64,000 nt of DNA. Source: a virus. Numbering within the stretch: the first letter of the stretch is position 1; each line of letters begins with the position of its first letter. The translations under genes and the position numbers were made by a program. The DNA is taken from IMG/VR virus record IMGVR_UViG_3300009103_000004, positions 1-64,000 of that record; one strand, given 5' to 3'. Below, one piece after another: positions 1-9,269 of the stretch. Below the pieces are notes generated by a model. It worked only from the letters and a program-made list of their open reading frames with translations. It was not told the origin of the DNA and did no database searches.

Positions 1-308
1 TTCGTTCCATAGTAGAACTCGGTGTCGGCTGAATCACCAAACGGAATGCTCTTGGCACCCTTTGAATCGGGCTCCATGTCTTCGATCATAACCGGGCGGT
101 CATGTTCTGGAACACGGTCAAGCATGTCATTTGTGACAGTCTTCGGCGCTATAATGTTTCTGGCGAAGCCATCTTCCCGGATTCTACGGCGGATCATGTT
201 TGAACCGGCAGTAGAGGCGGACTTGATGTTACCTTCGTCAGCATCGCTAATTGCATCGATGATTTCCTTATTCAGGACATCGATATTTACTTCTTGAGAA
301 TCACTCAT
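1..308 (-). CDS. Major capsid protein, N-terminal part (runs off the window edge)
   Basis: An open frame starts at ATG 306-308 and continues past base 1, giving 102 residues of the N terminus. After an acidic first 28 residues it carries N-I-K-S-A-S at residues 27-32, then a basic segment (MIRRRIREDGFARNII) followed by LDRVPEHDRPVMIEDMEPDS and GAKSIPF. A basic helix, then a proline/aspartate segment ending in 'EPDS..A..IPF', is what I recall from the N-arm of many HK97-fold phage major capsid proteins; this is a recalled pattern, not a search result. Its place beside capsid-surface candidates and a prohead protease fits. The K-x-A-S motif at residue 29-32 would be a natural delta-domain cleavage point if the protease uses it. 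It could instead be another head protein, since the fold core lies outside the window. Confidence 0.6.
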   Translation of the reverse strand, partial: MSDSQEVNIDVLNKEIIDAISDADEGNIKSASTAGSNMIRRRIREDGFARNIIAPKTVTNDMLDRVPEHDRPVMIEDMEPDSKGAKSIPFGDSADTEFYYGT

Positions 309-335
309 CTTATTTGTTTTCCTGGTTTTTAATTG

Positions 336-968
336 TTACGCAATACTAGTTACGAATTGTACTACCCAGTTGGCGGTGGCTTGACCACTAGCATAATTAT
401 TAGCAGTTGAGTCTTCAGGAATAGTCCCTTGTACTCCACCACGTTGTATGCCTGAACCTGAAAGGTCAGTGTGTCCACCGACACCAAGGTCACGAATACC
501 AGTGCAGTAACCAACAACCGGTCCAGAACCGCTGGCCCCGGTTGAGACGATCCGCAACTTGCCGGAGTCGTTAATGCCCAATGCATCACCTACGGAAATA
601 GCATTGGTGTCATCAAACCATGGCGTTTCCAACTCGAACTTACCTAATACGGAGAAGCCCAAGAGCTTACCACAGGAAGTTACGTCCGTGTCGGTTGAGT
701 CATGATATGCAAAGAATATATCTTGCACATTCTTTGCGTCCGCTCCTTGTGTGTCTCCCCATCCGGTTCCAAGTAGATTGGTGAAATTGCCAGCGGCATT
801 TCTCCAAATCGGTTGTCCAGAAAAGATGGTTTTGGCAGCACTTGTGTGATCAACGGTTGCATCTACTGGTAGTGATGCGGTTATACTGGTTGGTTCATTG
901 CCTGGGTAACCTCTAAGGACATTTATCCTTGGACGATCTCTAAGCACTCCTTTTTCATAAGTAGCCAT
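336..968 (-). CDS. Virion surface/decoration-type protein, paralogue A
   Basis: 210 residues, preceded by a good AAGGAG ribosome site. It shares its framework with the next gene upstream (1061-1954): MATY.KGVLRD.PR.NV at the start, AYHDS.DTDV.SCGKLLGFSVLG in the middle, and IRDLGV.GH, RGGV.GTIPEDSTAN and VV.FVTS near the end. The sequence is rich in Gly, Thr, Ser and Asp, has no membrane segment and looks like a small beta-rich structural protein. It lies just before the capsid gene in the direction of transcription, so a capsid decoration or head-stabilising role is inferred. I do not recognise the family. The two copies clearly arose by duplication. Confidence 0.6.
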   Translation of the reverse strand: MATYEKGVLRDRPRINVLRGYPGNEPTSITASLPVDATVDHTSAAKTIFSGQPIWRNAAGNFTNLLGTGWGDTQGADAKNVQDIFFAYHDSTDTDVTSCGKLLGFSVLGKFELETPWFDDTNAISVGDALGINDSGKLRIVSTGASGSGPVVGYCTGIRDLGVGGHTDLSGSGIQRGGVQGTIPEDSTANNYASGQATANWVVQFVTSIA

Positions 969-1060
969 AATTTATAATCTCCTTGAATTAATTTTGTATG
1001 AGAGGTTATTTGGTAATGAACCTAGTACGACGATTCTCGATTTAGCGATTGAAAGTTATA
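969..1060 (-). other. 92-base spacer between the two paralogues
   Basis: No reading frame or terminator hairpin is evident here. The minus-strand sequence is A/T-rich and ends with AAGGAG 9 bases before the start of the 210-residue gene. It is the longest gap in the left 25 kb, so it could hold a late promoter or an RNA processing site for high expression of the capsid genes, but no consensus element can be identified by eye. Confidence 0.3.
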
Positions 1061-1954
1061 TTATGCTCCTGAAGTTACGAACTTCACGACATAGAAAGCA
1101 GGGCCTCTGGTAAAGGCCTCGGCGTTAGCTGGCTGGTCAACGTTTGTTATAGTTCCGTTACTTCCAGTAGAAATCCCTGCTGCACCTGGTACGGTCTGCC
1201 AGACATCAACTACAGAGCCAGTTGCTACAGCTGAAAATGCATGAGCTGTAGCATTAATAGATTTGGCAATTTGAGCAGCAATATCGTCTGTAGCTGTCAG
1301 ATTCTGAATGCCAATGACGCCGCCGGCGGTGCTGGTGGAGCCATTATTAATAGTCCAAGTACGGGCGGTGGCGGTGTAGTCCACTAGTTTAAGTGTCCCG
1401 CTATTATTTGGTGTACCAGTGACAGTAAGCTGAGCACCATATGCACCATTTGCCGTGGAGTCTTCAGGAATAGTCCCTATAACACCACCACGTGGGTTAT
1501 TGGAGTCATGTCCACGAACACCAAGGTCTCTAATCTCACTAACATACCCTACTGGTACCGAGCCGGCAGCTCCGCCGCTGGTATTGCCTGCTGCGCAAAG
1601 ATCATTGTTGGCGTTTACAACAAGCTTAGTTCCAACTGAAATTCCCTTAGTATTAACCCAAGGAGTTTCAATCTCGAACTCGCCAAGAACGGAGAAGCCA
1701 AGAAGCTTACCACAAGATACAACATCAGTGTCATCCGAATCATGGTATGCAATGTAAATCTGACTCAGAGTATGACTGTTGGTAGCTTGCACCCACTCAT
1801 TACTAACTAGCGCAATAGCCTGTCCCGATTTAATAGTAGCACTACTGTTAACCGGCGCTGACTTCGTTATTGATTGAGGTTCGTTCCCTGCGTATCCGCG
1901 TGGTACGTTAACTCGTGGAAAGTCCCTAAGTACTCCTTTAGTGTAAGTTGCCAT
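1061..1954 (-). CDS. Virion surface/decoration-type protein, paralogue B with inserted domain
   Basis: 297 residues. It aligns with the 210-residue neighbour over the whole of that protein, sharing the SCGKLLGFSVLG and GTIPEDSTAN blocks, but has about 100 extra residues between GTIPEDSTAN and the shared C-terminal VKFVTS. The insert (LTVTGTPNNSGTLKLVDYTA then DDIAAQIAKSINATAHAFSA, then GAAGISTGSNGTITNV) has the pattern of small beta-sandwich repeats recurrent in phage sheath, tail and fibre proteins, with an 'aa.I.aa.NA' helix between strands. It is probably an exposed domain on the capsid or tail surface. The two-copy arrangement suggests one plain and one elaborated version of the same structural unit. 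Confidence 0.6.
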   Translation of the reverse strand: MATYTKGVLRDFPRVNVPRGYAGNEPQSITKSAPVNSSATIKSGQAIALVSNEWVQATNSHTLSQIYIAYHDSDDTDVVSCGKLLGFSVLGEFEIETPWVNTKGISVGTKLVVNANNDLCAAGNTSGGAAGSVPVGYVSEIRDLGVRGHDSNNPRGGVIGTIPEDSTANGAYGAQLTVTGTPNNSGTLKLVDYTATARTWTINNGSTSTAGGVIGIQNLTATDDIAAQIAKSINATAHAFSAVATGSVVDVWQTVPGAAGISTGSNGTITNVDQPANAEAFTRGPAFYVVKFVTSGA

Positions 1955-1985
1955 AATGTTTTACTCCAATTGTTTTGATCTTAAA

Positions 1986-2381
1986 TTAGTAACGATTTTC
2001 TCTACGCAAAAGTCCCCAGCCATCCTCATCTTCGGAAGAATCACGTTCTTCTTTCTCTATAGATATGCCTGACTTATACGAAACACTTGCAAGTTTAGTT
2101 ATAAGATCCAAAATCTTTTCCGGATCTTCTTCTATCATACTTGCAACTTTTTCTGTGTAGTCAGGATCGACTAGATTCTGCGTAGCCAATAGCCCGATAG
2201 TCTTATCTAGTTTTTCCTTACTGAAAGTAGGAGTAGAAGCAACCTTTTCCAAAATTACCTTCTCTTCCTTTAATTCAGCGAGTTTTGTTTGCAACTCATC
2301 TCGTTGATCTTCCAAAGTCTTCAGGGCTTTGGAAGAACTTTCGATGTAGTCCAAATATTCTAGATCAGATTCAGAGCTCAT
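1986..2381 (-). CDS. Small coiled-coil virion-module protein
   Basis: 131 residues. Residues 10-50 form a charged coiled coil (ALKTLEDQRDELQTKLAELK), followed by three copies of the recurring K-x-A-S motif (LEKVASTPT, TEKVASMIE, ITKLASVSY) and an acidic tail ending in GWGLLRRENRY. I do not recognise a family. The coiled coil, the acidic character and the repeated motif match the adjacent larger acidic protein (2555-3766), so a scaffolding or internal head role that is degraded during maturation is a reasonable inference. Confidence 0.5.
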   Translation of the reverse strand: MSSESDLEYLDYIESSSKALKTLEDQRDELQTKLAELKEEKVILEKVASTPTFSKEKLDKTIGLLATQNLVDPDYTEKVASMIEEDPEKILDLITKLASVSYKSGISIEKEERDSSEDEDGWGLLRRENRY

Positions 2382-2385
2382 GTCA

Positions 2386-2562
2386 TCAAGAGGGTCTTGC
2401 TATTGACGGGTATCCCGAATATCCGGCTGGTTTATGGGCAGGACTGGCTTCCCTGTTGGGGCTGGTCTTTACAGCCGCTTCCTTGGTAGCTTTTTCAGCA
2501 GCTTCCTTGGCAGCAGCTTCCTCAGCAGCCTTTTTCTTAAGTGCTTGTCCTTTCTTACCCAT
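2386..2562 (-). CDS. Short Lys/Ala-rich peptide
   Basis: 58 residues from ATG 2560-2562, chosen over a start 48 bases upstream because GGGGAA lies just before it and it overlaps the preceding gene's end by only 8 bases. The first 35 residues are an Ala/Lys/Glu helix (MGKKGQALKKKAAEEAAAK), the rest is Pro/Ser-rich. It is highly basic. Function is not recognisable; its place between two scaffold-like genes suggests a minor head component or DNA-compacting peptide. Confidence 0.45.
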   Translation of the reverse strand: MGKKGQALKKKAAEEAAAKEAAEKATKEAAVKTSPNREASPAHKPAGYSGYPSIARPS

Positions 2563-3766
2563 TCTGTTGTTCCCCAGTTTGAGTTTCACCATAAAGACGA
2601 GGATCATCAAGCCAGCTAGCAGCCTTTTCGATTTCAGCTGATGCCATCTTCATTTCTTCAGCAAGCTCGGGAGGAACTTCTCCGCCGCCCATCATAGCTT
2701 CTGGTGGCATTCCACCTTCTGCACCTGGGGGCATTCCGCCTTCCATTCCGCCACCGGCACCAGCCAGCTCAGCAAGAATAGCTTCAGCAAGTTGTGGATC
2801 AAGCTCACCTGACTCAACCATGGCCATCACGATCTCAGCAATTTCTTCAATGCTAATATCTTCGCCATCGTTGCCTGGGATCATCCCGTCACCTTCGTCA
2901 GCAGCTGCAGCAGCGGCTTCAGCTCCTGCGTCGTAAGCTTGTTTTTCGAAGTCGTACTCAAAGCTGTTAATAGCTTTAGTGTGAACAGCAGCCATCTTTT
3001 CCATGCTGTTAACGTCTGCTTGTGTAGCAGTAGAAGCAATCTTTTGAACGTACTCACTCATTTCAGCTTGTTGTTGAGCTACTTGAGCTTCATGCGCACC
3101 AAGTTCTTCAGCCTCACTAATTAATTGCTCTGCAGCTTGTTTTCCAAGCTCCTTATCAGCTAGCGCGTCCAACATCTCACGACCTTCTTGATAACCTAAT
3201 ACCAAATGCGCTATCTTTCTATAAGCGTCAGGCTCAAGGTCAAAATCAGAAGCAACCTGCTCCGCAGACTTTTGCTGTTGTTGCGGAACATCAACTTCTG
3301 TGCCATGTTGCTCTACAGCATCACTTTCACTTTGTCCTACAGTTGCATCTGTAGCTTGCTTGCCCATCAAACGTGCTTTGATACGCTCTGCAAGTGAGAG
3401 ACCTTGTTGTGCAACCTTTGCAGTAACAGGATCATCAACAGATTCATCTTTCTTTTGTTGTGTCTTGTCTGCAGTCACATCAGTGGTTTCACTTTTGCCG
3501 GGAGCTTTCCCGGAAGCTTCTCCTTTATTTCCGTCGTTCTTCCCTTGTCCGGGAATATTGTTTTCGGCGGAACCGTCTGTGTTAGTAGCAGAAACTGCTT
3601 CTGGCGGGACTACCATCTTAGAAGCGTCATCCCCATCATCCTTAACAAAATCGGGTGGCGTTGTTTCCTGCGGATCTTGCTCTGATGGCATGTCCGATGC
3701 TTTCTTCTCCGTGTAGTACGAAGAGATACGAGTTTTTAGTTCATCCAAACTTAGTATGTTATCCAT
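2555..3766 (-). CDS. Acidic scaffold-like internal head protein
   Basis: 403 residues, strongly acidic, with low-complexity segments: Asp/Lys/Ser/Pro-rich to residue 120, Gln-rich to 230, then Ala-rich helices, and a Gly/Met/Pro/Glu-rich stretch (GGGMEGGMPPGAEGGMPP) near residues 345-375. It has at least seven K-x-A sites (TEKKASD at 19-24, then AKVA, QKIAST, MEKMAA, EKQAYD, MKMASA, EKAASW). No enzyme motif is seen. Position directly after the prohead protease and before the capsid genes is where tailed phages keep the scaffold/core protein, and multiple protease sites are what a scaffold destined for degradation would show. The scaffold assignment is inference. Confidence 0.5.
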   Translation of the reverse strand: MDNILSLDELKTRISSYYTEKKASDMPSEQDPQETTPPDFVKDDGDDASKMVVPPEAVSATNTDGSAENNIPGQGKNDGNKGEASGKAPGKSETTDVTADKTQQKKDESVDDPVTAKVAQQGLSLAERIKARLMGKQATDATVGQSESDAVEQHGTEVDVPQQQQKSAEQVASDFDLEPDAYRKIAHLVLGYQEGREMLDALADKELGKQAAEQLISEAEELGAHEAQVAQQQAEMSEYVQKIASTATQADVNSMEKMAAVHTKAINSFEYDFEKQAYDAGAEAAAAAADEGDGMIPGNDGEDISIEEIAEIVMAMVESGELDPQLAEAILAELAGAGGGMEGGMPPGAEGGMPPEAMMGGGEVPPELAEEMKMASAEIEKAASWLDDPRLYGETQTGEQQNG

Positions 3767-3804
3767 GATAAGGTTCGTGTTCGAGATTAGCGCTAATCAA
3801 AATT

Positions 3805-5280
3805 TCAAAATTTACGATTGTGACAAGTTAAAATTAATTTATCTTTTTCGTCAATATTAAAATTCCCTCGTTCTTCGCATAGGTGATTTAAGTAAGAAAC
3901 TTTATATAGCCCATACGAATCGACAAGGGTTTGTGCATAAGTTTTTTCATCATCAGATAAGTCTGCATCTGATGCAGACTTAACCCTAGGTTTAGCAGTT
4001 ATTGTTATTTTAATTATTTTAGTTAATCCTGGATTTCCTGACGGCTGTTGAAATTTTTCAGTAGCCTTGTTCATTAATTGTTCAATATCGTCATTAGCAG
4101 ATAGGTCGGAGTTAGACATAAATCTACTGGAAGGGTCAAACATTTTCGATATATCATCAGGTATAGCAGACCCTAGTAAGTTCTGAAACATATTTCCCAT
4201 ACACCCACAAGCATACTTAACCATTGGGCTGGACTCAACTTCGTCAACACTCTTGCCCGTGACATATGATACAAATGCTTTGAATGGCATAACTGATTTT
4301 TTAGAAGCAAGCTTCCTAAATAAAGTGCCGGGTTCGACGGATCGCATTGCTTCCATCTCCTCGTCCGTTACGTCTTCGTTATTAAAAATACTCTCCGATG
4401 CGTATTTAACAAAATTATATTTTTCATCTCTAGCTACATCGCTTCCACCAAAGACATCGTTTATATACTGCTCCTCGTTTGCCAGCTTTTCTAAAATTTG
4501 TTGGCGTCGAGGATTTGAAAACCCGAGAGCATTGGGTATACATACACCTTCGGCCCTAGCAAGTTCATCACTATATATAATACTAGGAGCTGAAGCAGCT
4601 TTCTTTAGATCGTCTGAAAATCCGTAGTCTAGGTAGTGCGCTATGCGGTCAGCGGGATTAGCTACTCGGGATATGTCAAAAAACGTGGGTTTGTCGTTAA
4701 TAGCATACGCGAACTTTTGAAACTCAGGTACGAACTGATTCATTCTGTTCTTGAGATGCTCGCAATAATTAGCGGACTTGGTTGCCTTGTTGTCGCAAAC
4801 GTTGCAGATATCGTATGGAACTCTTGCAGACATGCTGAAGCTTAATGCTTTACCTTCCTTAGCAAGACCATACTCCTCTTCAGCTTTTTCCTTATCCCCA
4901 TGTATTACTAACTCTATTCGTTTCATCTCCGGGTTGTAAGCCGAAGCCTTTACTATACCTAGAGCTTTTTTGGGGTCTCTGTTATTATGCTCTCTGAAGA
5001 AGTGTCCATGAGAAACAAAAGTGTTGTGGTATTTTTGATTTGCTTCCTTAGGCCAGAAGTCCCCATTTCTGTTTTGCCCATAAGTCTCGCCGTCACCCAT
5101 GGCAATCAAGTGCACCATGAAGTTCTTATCGTCAGGCATATTGTCACGAAGTAAATTTTCAGTTACACAAGAGGAAGAGGCTTCTTTGATATGAGACTCA
5201 CCCTCTACCAACGTTACTATTCTACCTGCAGCTTTTAGCAGTTCTTCTTGATCTATTTCAGGATGGTGTACTTTAATCAT
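3805..5280 (-). CDS. Prohead maturation protease
   Basis: 491 residues. The N-terminal 200 residues carry the signature I recall from phage prohead serine proteases of the T4 gp21/S80-like type: NRNGDFWP at 70-77, a His in VSHGHFFREHNN (H91 or H93, with H98), and a candidate nucleophile Ser in ALSFSMSARV (S147/S149/S151), corresponding to the usual 'GVSMG' block. A Cys/His cluster follows (C159, C162, C173, H175), also seen in some of these enzymes. Such proteases act inside the prohead, cutting scaffold, capsid N-arms and packaged proteins. The protein contains many K-x-A-S copies (IKEASS at 31-36, then KKAASA, VKYASE, RKLASK, VKSASD), consistent with self-cleavage. It overlaps the downstream start of its upstream neighbour by one base (TAATG). 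Confidence 0.65.
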   Translation of the reverse strand: MIKVHHPEIDQEELLKAAGRIVTLVEGESHIKEASSSCVTENLLRDNMPDDKNFMVHLIAMGDGETYGQNRNGDFWPKEANQKYHNTFVSHGHFFREHNNRDPKKALGIVKASAYNPEMKRIELVIHGDKEKAEEEYGLAKEGKALSFSMSARVPYDICNVCDNKATKSANYCEHLKNRMNQFVPEFQKFAYAINDKPTFFDISRVANPADRIAHYLDYGFSDDLKKAASAPSIIYSDELARAEGVCIPNALGFSNPRRQQILEKLANEEQYINDVFGGSDVARDEKYNFVKYASESIFNNEDVTDEEMEAMRSVEPGTLFRKLASKKSVMPFKAFVSYVTGKSVDEVESSPMVKYACGCMGNMFQNLLGSAIPDDISKMFDPSSRFMSNSDLSANDDIEQLMNKATEKFQQPSGNPGLTKIIKITITAKPRVKSASDADLSDDEKTYAQTLVDSYGLYKVSYLNHLCEERGNFNIDEKDKLILTCHNRKF

Positions 5281-6788
5281 TATTTATACCCTCTTATACT
5301 CCCCTTAACTCTATTTACTATGGAGTCATCTATAACTCCTTCGTCACGAAGCGCTATAGAGGATTTCATTTCAGCTTCGCTAACACCTGTAATTTGAGCT
5401 ATATCTTCCCATGTCGGGTTGGTTTTATATCTGCTCTTCCAAGCTTCTACAGCAGCATCGTAGTTTGCCAAATTATATATGTGCATGCCACGCTTGTTAC
5501 CTGCTGTCTCTTCATAAAGATGACCAAGACCTTGTATACCAGTCATTGTTGCTACAGGTGCAATTCCTTTTCTGAGTGCTAGAAGCTTTCTCAAATTTCC
5601 AACACCGCCCAAAGCATCTCCACGATAGCCCAAGAAGTTTCGCAACCGAGCTCCGGTTGTGCTAAGTCTACCGTGACCAGCCTCGCCCATCAACCTTGCA
5701 ACATCACCATGGCTAAGTTTATTAGATCGAAGTAAACTGTACGCAGCCTGGGTGTTATTATTTAGGAGAGCGCTCGTACCAACATTATTTCTCCACCCCG
5801 TGCCAGGGATAAAGGATTCTCCTCTTTGCCCTGCTATGTTTTGCGCTAAGTGACTAAAAAATGGAAGTGGTTTAGAGATCCCGGGAAAGCCTGCTGATCT
5901 GCGTTCTAAAGGACCCATTTTACTCATAACCTTATCAAACAAAGCTGATTGTTTCCTATACCTATCAACAACATCGTTTATAGCCGCTCGTGGATCATCT
6001 CTAAAACTAGTCAAGAATTTACTCTCATTGAAGCCCATGCCCTTGGGCATAAATTTGAACTTTCCAGAAGTGGGGTCGAAACCCTGTGACTGCATCAATG
6101 CACTTGTAACCCCTCCGTGAGAACCTGCAGCATAACTATTATTAAACAACTTAGGCATATTACTTTTAGCCATATCGCCAAACCGCTCAAGCTGAGCCTT
6201 CCTCCAAGCATCACTTATGCCTGTATTCTTAAGCAGCATCAACCCCGGTATTCCAAGTGATGCAGCGTTAAACACTGGATTTAAAGCGTTACCTTGAAGC
6301 CACCGACCCTCGCCAAAAGGATTGATGTTCATATCCGTAAATTCAGCTACGGGGTTCTGGTACATGTTAACAGCGTTCCCGACACCCCCAAGTGGATCCG
6401 CTCTGTTATACTCTTTAGCGTATCCGCTTGGTCCTGACTGCAAACCTTTAATGAGTTTTGCAATACTGTCAGGCAGCCTATCATCTTTTGCCTTCCCGAG
6501 CCCCATCAAGTACTGACCTGCAGCTGGTAACGATCCGACTGCAGCACCCATGCCAGAACCTAAAAGCCCTTGCCTCAGTATCCTACTCCTACGGTCTTCT
6601 TCTGACTCCCCTTCGACATCTTTCCTGGAAGCCATATATGAGCTCAAGCCACCGCCAACTGCACCAACTCCCAACGCACCTGTAAGCCAAGTACGCAATG
6701 GATCTTGAAACCAACCGTCCTCAGCCGCTAAGGCCGAAGCTATGTCCTTGGCACCTCCTGTGGGGCCATCTTCAGCTTGCTTTTTCAT
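5280..6788 (-). CDS. Internal/ejection-type virion protein with Gly-rich membrane segments
   Basis: 502 residues. It begins MKKQAED, a K-x-A motif at residues 3-5. Two hydrophobic Gly/Ala-rich segments lie near the N terminus (LTGALGVGAVGGGLSSYM and LLGSGMGAAVGSLPAAGQYL) with a charged loop between them, followed by about 400 residues rich in Asn, Gly and Arg without recognised motifs. The segment pair resembles the one at the C terminus of the 457-residue protein at 36143-37516. Proteins of this sort in large phages are often packaged and inserted into the host envelope during DNA ejection; that role is inferred. The family is not recognised. Confidence 0.55.
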   Translation of the reverse strand: MKKQAEDGPTGGAKDIASALAAEDGWFQDPLRTWLTGALGVGAVGGGLSSYMASRKDVEGESEEDRRSRILRQGLLGSGMGAAVGSLPAAGQYLMGLGKAKDDRLPDSIAKLIKGLQSGPSGYAKEYNRADPLGGVGNAVNMYQNPVAEFTDMNINPFGEGRWLQGNALNPVFNAASLGIPGLMLLKNTGISDAWRKAQLERFGDMAKSNMPKLFNNSYAAGSHGGVTSALMQSQGFDPTSGKFKFMPKGMGFNESKFLTSFRDDPRAAINDVVDRYRKQSALFDKVMSKMGPLERRSAGFPGISKPLPFFSHLAQNIAGQRGESFIPGTGWRNNVGTSALLNNNTQAAYSLLRSNKLSHGDVARLMGEAGHGRLSTTGARLRNFLGYRGDALGGVGNLRKLLALRKGIAPVATMTGIQGLGHLYEETAGNKRGMHIYNLANYDAAVEAWKSRYKTNPTWEDIAQITGVSEAEMKSSIALRDEGVIDDSIVNRVKGSIRGYK

Positions 6789-8287
6789 TACGGAGCTATA
6801 CGCATCCCGTCAGGTCCTTTGGATCCTTCGTAGGATCTTTCTTGAACAGCCTGCGTATTCCATTTCGATTTTTGTAATGTTTTCTCGGCCTCCACAAGTT
6901 GCGCCAAGTCCGGCGCTGCAATACCGTCATATTGTACCGCACTTCTTAAAACGACACGCATAACATTTTTATCTTTTGCTAACTCGGGAGCAACTTCCTT
7001 TACTGTGTTGTAAAGATCGACTACCTTGTCTTCATCCTCTTCAGATAGTATAGGGTCTGTTATCAAAAGATCTTGTATCAAAGTTACATACTTAGCTTCG
7101 TCCAGCTCTCTGTCTATAAGCTCTTGTTCGGTGTTTCGCTTTGGTGCTATAAGGCTTAAAAAATCCTTGCCCTTTGCATGCATCTTTTCCAAAGCTTGCG
7201 GGAAACTTCCACCAGCGCCAAGACCTCTCCTGACTCCATGTAGCGCACTAGGTATTGTGTTCAGTAAGTTCCTGCCATCTTCTTTTAGTGCCCCCTCCAT
7301 TCTCTCTAAACCTATTTCTTCTCTTATCCCCGGGAGTTCGGCATCTGGGTAGGACGCATCCCATTGAGCATCCGCTATCTCACTTGCATCCAAGTCAAAC
7401 TCGCTTACTCTTTTATCTACTGGGTCCCCAGACTTTTTCTTGGGCTTCTTTTTCTTTTTTTTTTCGCTTACAGGCCTGCCAAGGTGGTCAAGTACAATAG
7501 CCTGCTTCTTCAGGTAATCTTCCTTGAAGTCCTCAGCCATGTGCTTTCCATTCAAGTTGTCTTGTATAGAAGCAAGCTTGGTAAGCAAGCTAGTGTCATC
7601 GAGTAACCTACGAGGACCTTTATCTTCAGCGCGGGACACAGGGTAACCGATGCCAGTCATGTATCCTGCTAAATAATCACAAGCTTCTTTAACGCAGTCA
7701 CCGAAATAGTATTTGGCGTCTTGCTCTAAATTCGTGTAATTAGTTTCGTTGTACGAGTCTCTGATATGATCGGAAATTTCTGAAGCTAACTTCCTATTAT
7801 CCTCGACCATGTCGAAGATAAGCTGGTCTGCCTGTTGTTCGTTTGCAAGGGCTACAGATGCTTTTTTCCAAGACTGCCGCCTATCACTTGCCATTTTAAT
7901 CTCCTGGTAGTCATCTATGGACTCGAGAGAATTAAAATCATTAAGGTCTATCTCTTTTTCAAACAAGTCTGAAAACCTTCCAGAAGATAGGCTTGAGTAA
8001 TCATTGTTTTCGTATTCGTGATCTCCCGCTTTCTTCTCTGTATAAACCTCTACCATCTTGGGTACATCCAAAACATCAAATGTTTCTCCACGCCCCTTTT
8101 CTTCAGAAGCGCACTTGTCTAGGTACGTCACTGTCTTGGCTGTGTTATAAACGTGCCCCAGCTTCTCTAGAAGCGCAGGTGCCAAGTTTTTCTTGTTGGC
8201 AAACTTAAGCATCGTATCTTTCACATTTCCAGATTTTTTAATCTCTGGCAAAAGTTCTTCAAACCAACTTACTAACTTTTCATTCAT
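6788..8287 (-). CDS. Virion-module protein with K-x-A-S sites, function unknown
   Basis: 499 residues, mainly charged helices. At least five K-x-A sites are visible (TEKKAGD, IKMASD, WKKASV, RKLASE, TKLASI), all in the first half, then a run of lysines near residue 280 (SEKKKKKKPKKKSGD). Two thirds of the protein is acidic and helical, with no enzyme motif. It lies between two other likely virion proteins and shares one base with the next gene. It may be a packaged or core protein cut into several fragments. Family not recognised. Confidence 0.5.
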   Translation of the reverse strand: MNEKLVSWFEELLPEIKKSGNVKDTMLKFANKKNLAPALLEKLGHVYNTAKTVTYLDKCASEEKGRGETFDVLDVPKMVEVYTEKKAGDHEYENNDYSSLSSGRFSDLFEKEIDLNDFNSLESIDDYQEIKMASDRRQSWKKASVALANEQQADQLIFDMVEDNRKLASEISDHIRDSYNETNYTNLEQDAKYYFGDCVKEACDYLAGYMTGIGYPVSRAEDKGPRRLLDDTSLLTKLASIQDNLNGKHMAEDFKEDYLKKQAIVLDHLGRPVSEKKKKKKPKKKSGDPVDKRVSEFDLDASEIADAQWDASYPDAELPGIREEIGLERMEGALKEDGRNLLNTIPSALHGVRRGLGAGGSFPQALEKMHAKGKDFLSLIAPKRNTEQELIDRELDEAKYVTLIQDLLITDPILSEEDEDKVVDLYNTVKEVAPELAKDKNVMRVVLRSAVQYDGIAAPDLAQLVEAEKTLQKSKWNTQAVQERSYEGSKGPDGMRIAP

Positions 8288-8333
8288 AACGTTATAATTA
8301 TTAAGTCTTACACAATTTTAGCAAGCCAAAACA

Positions 8334-9269
8334 CTAATCCTTAACTTCTAAAATTTTTGCTTCTTCTATTTTAATGTTCAAGGCTCTCCTCCGACCTACA
8401 TCTTCAAAGTTTATAGCAGATATCTCTTCTGACATTACTTCTGCTATACCGCCCACACCCAACAAGTCACTGTTGGTCATATCAGTGTCACCACCATGCT
8501 TGGCAGCAGCAAGCAAGTTTTTAGCATTAGAGATACCAACTTGGTTTCTAGTATTCAGCATTCCTATGTTGGATAAGAATACTGCGTTAGCCATAAGTTT
8601 GTTCTCAAACTCTGCAACTAAAGCCTGCGTCGAACCCGTCATAGTGTACCCACGTAACCCAGCTAAACTTAAAACATCGTTAATACCATTCCTATACCCG
8701 GCACGTTTTAAAAGATCTATATAACTTGCTCGCAGTGCATAGTTAGGATCTAGTTCATTAGCTATACCCTCTGGCGTTACAAGAGATGCTATATACAATT
8801 GATCTTCCAGCCTGTCCCAAACATTAAAAAATAATTTCTCGTAAATTTTTATAACATTCTCTGGTATTCCCGTCTTTGCAGAGATTTCATCTGCCAAAAT
8901 GTCCTCTACCAGTAAACAGCTTTTGAGAACATTCTTAAAATAAGGACTCATAGATCTGTCTATCGATACAGCGTATATCAAGTCATCGCACCCTTTGCCA
9001 TCACGTTGGAACCAGTAAGCTTCTCTTAGTACGTCATACTCCGGAAGATCTAATAACGCCAAAGACTTGTCTATAGGAAACGGCTCTCCCGAGTCGGCGT
9101 ATAGCTTTATGATGTGCCAGCCAAATGCTGGGTTGCTGTAACACCTTGCAAACTTTTCTGTCTCAAATGATACGTCGTCTTCTGCTAGTATCTGAAACGG
9201 AGATCCTGAAAAAAAGCCAGTGTCCCTGGGGATTAACTGGGACAACGTGTATATGTCGTCCCTAGTCAT
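8334..9269 (-). CDS. Conserved-looking phage protein with possible helix-turn-helix
   Basis: 311 residues, balanced composition, no low-complexity, membrane segment or K-x-A motif, so it stands apart from its neighbours. Around residues 125-145 the stretch ADEISAKTGIPENVIKIYEK has the spacing of a helix-turn-helix. The rest is helical with an Asn-rich segment near residue 245. It could be a structural connector, a DNA-binding head-completion factor or a small packaging protein; none of these can be separated from sequence alone. Confidence 0.45.
   Translation of the reverse strand: MTRDDIYTLSQLIPRDTGFFSGSPFQILAEDDVSFETEKFARCYSNPAFGWHIIKLYADSGEPFPIDKSLALLDLPEYDVLREAYWFQRDGKGCDDLIYAVSIDRSMSPYFKNVLKSCLLVEDILADEISAKTGIPENVIKIYEKLFFNVWDRLEDQLYIASLVTPEGIANELDPNYALRASYIDLLKRAGYRNGINDVLSLAGLRGYTMTGSTQALVAEFENKLMANAVFLSNIGMLNTRNQVGISNAKNLLAAAKHGGDTDMTNSDLLGVGGIAEVMSEEISAINFEDVGRRRALNIKIEEAKILEVKD

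Noticed and set aside
3300-3716. 138-residue plus-strand open frame, and many similar ones on the plus strand
   Set aside because: They lie wholly over well-supported minus-strand genes, have Cys/Ser/Leu-rich composition typical of antisense shadows, and lack ribosome sites.
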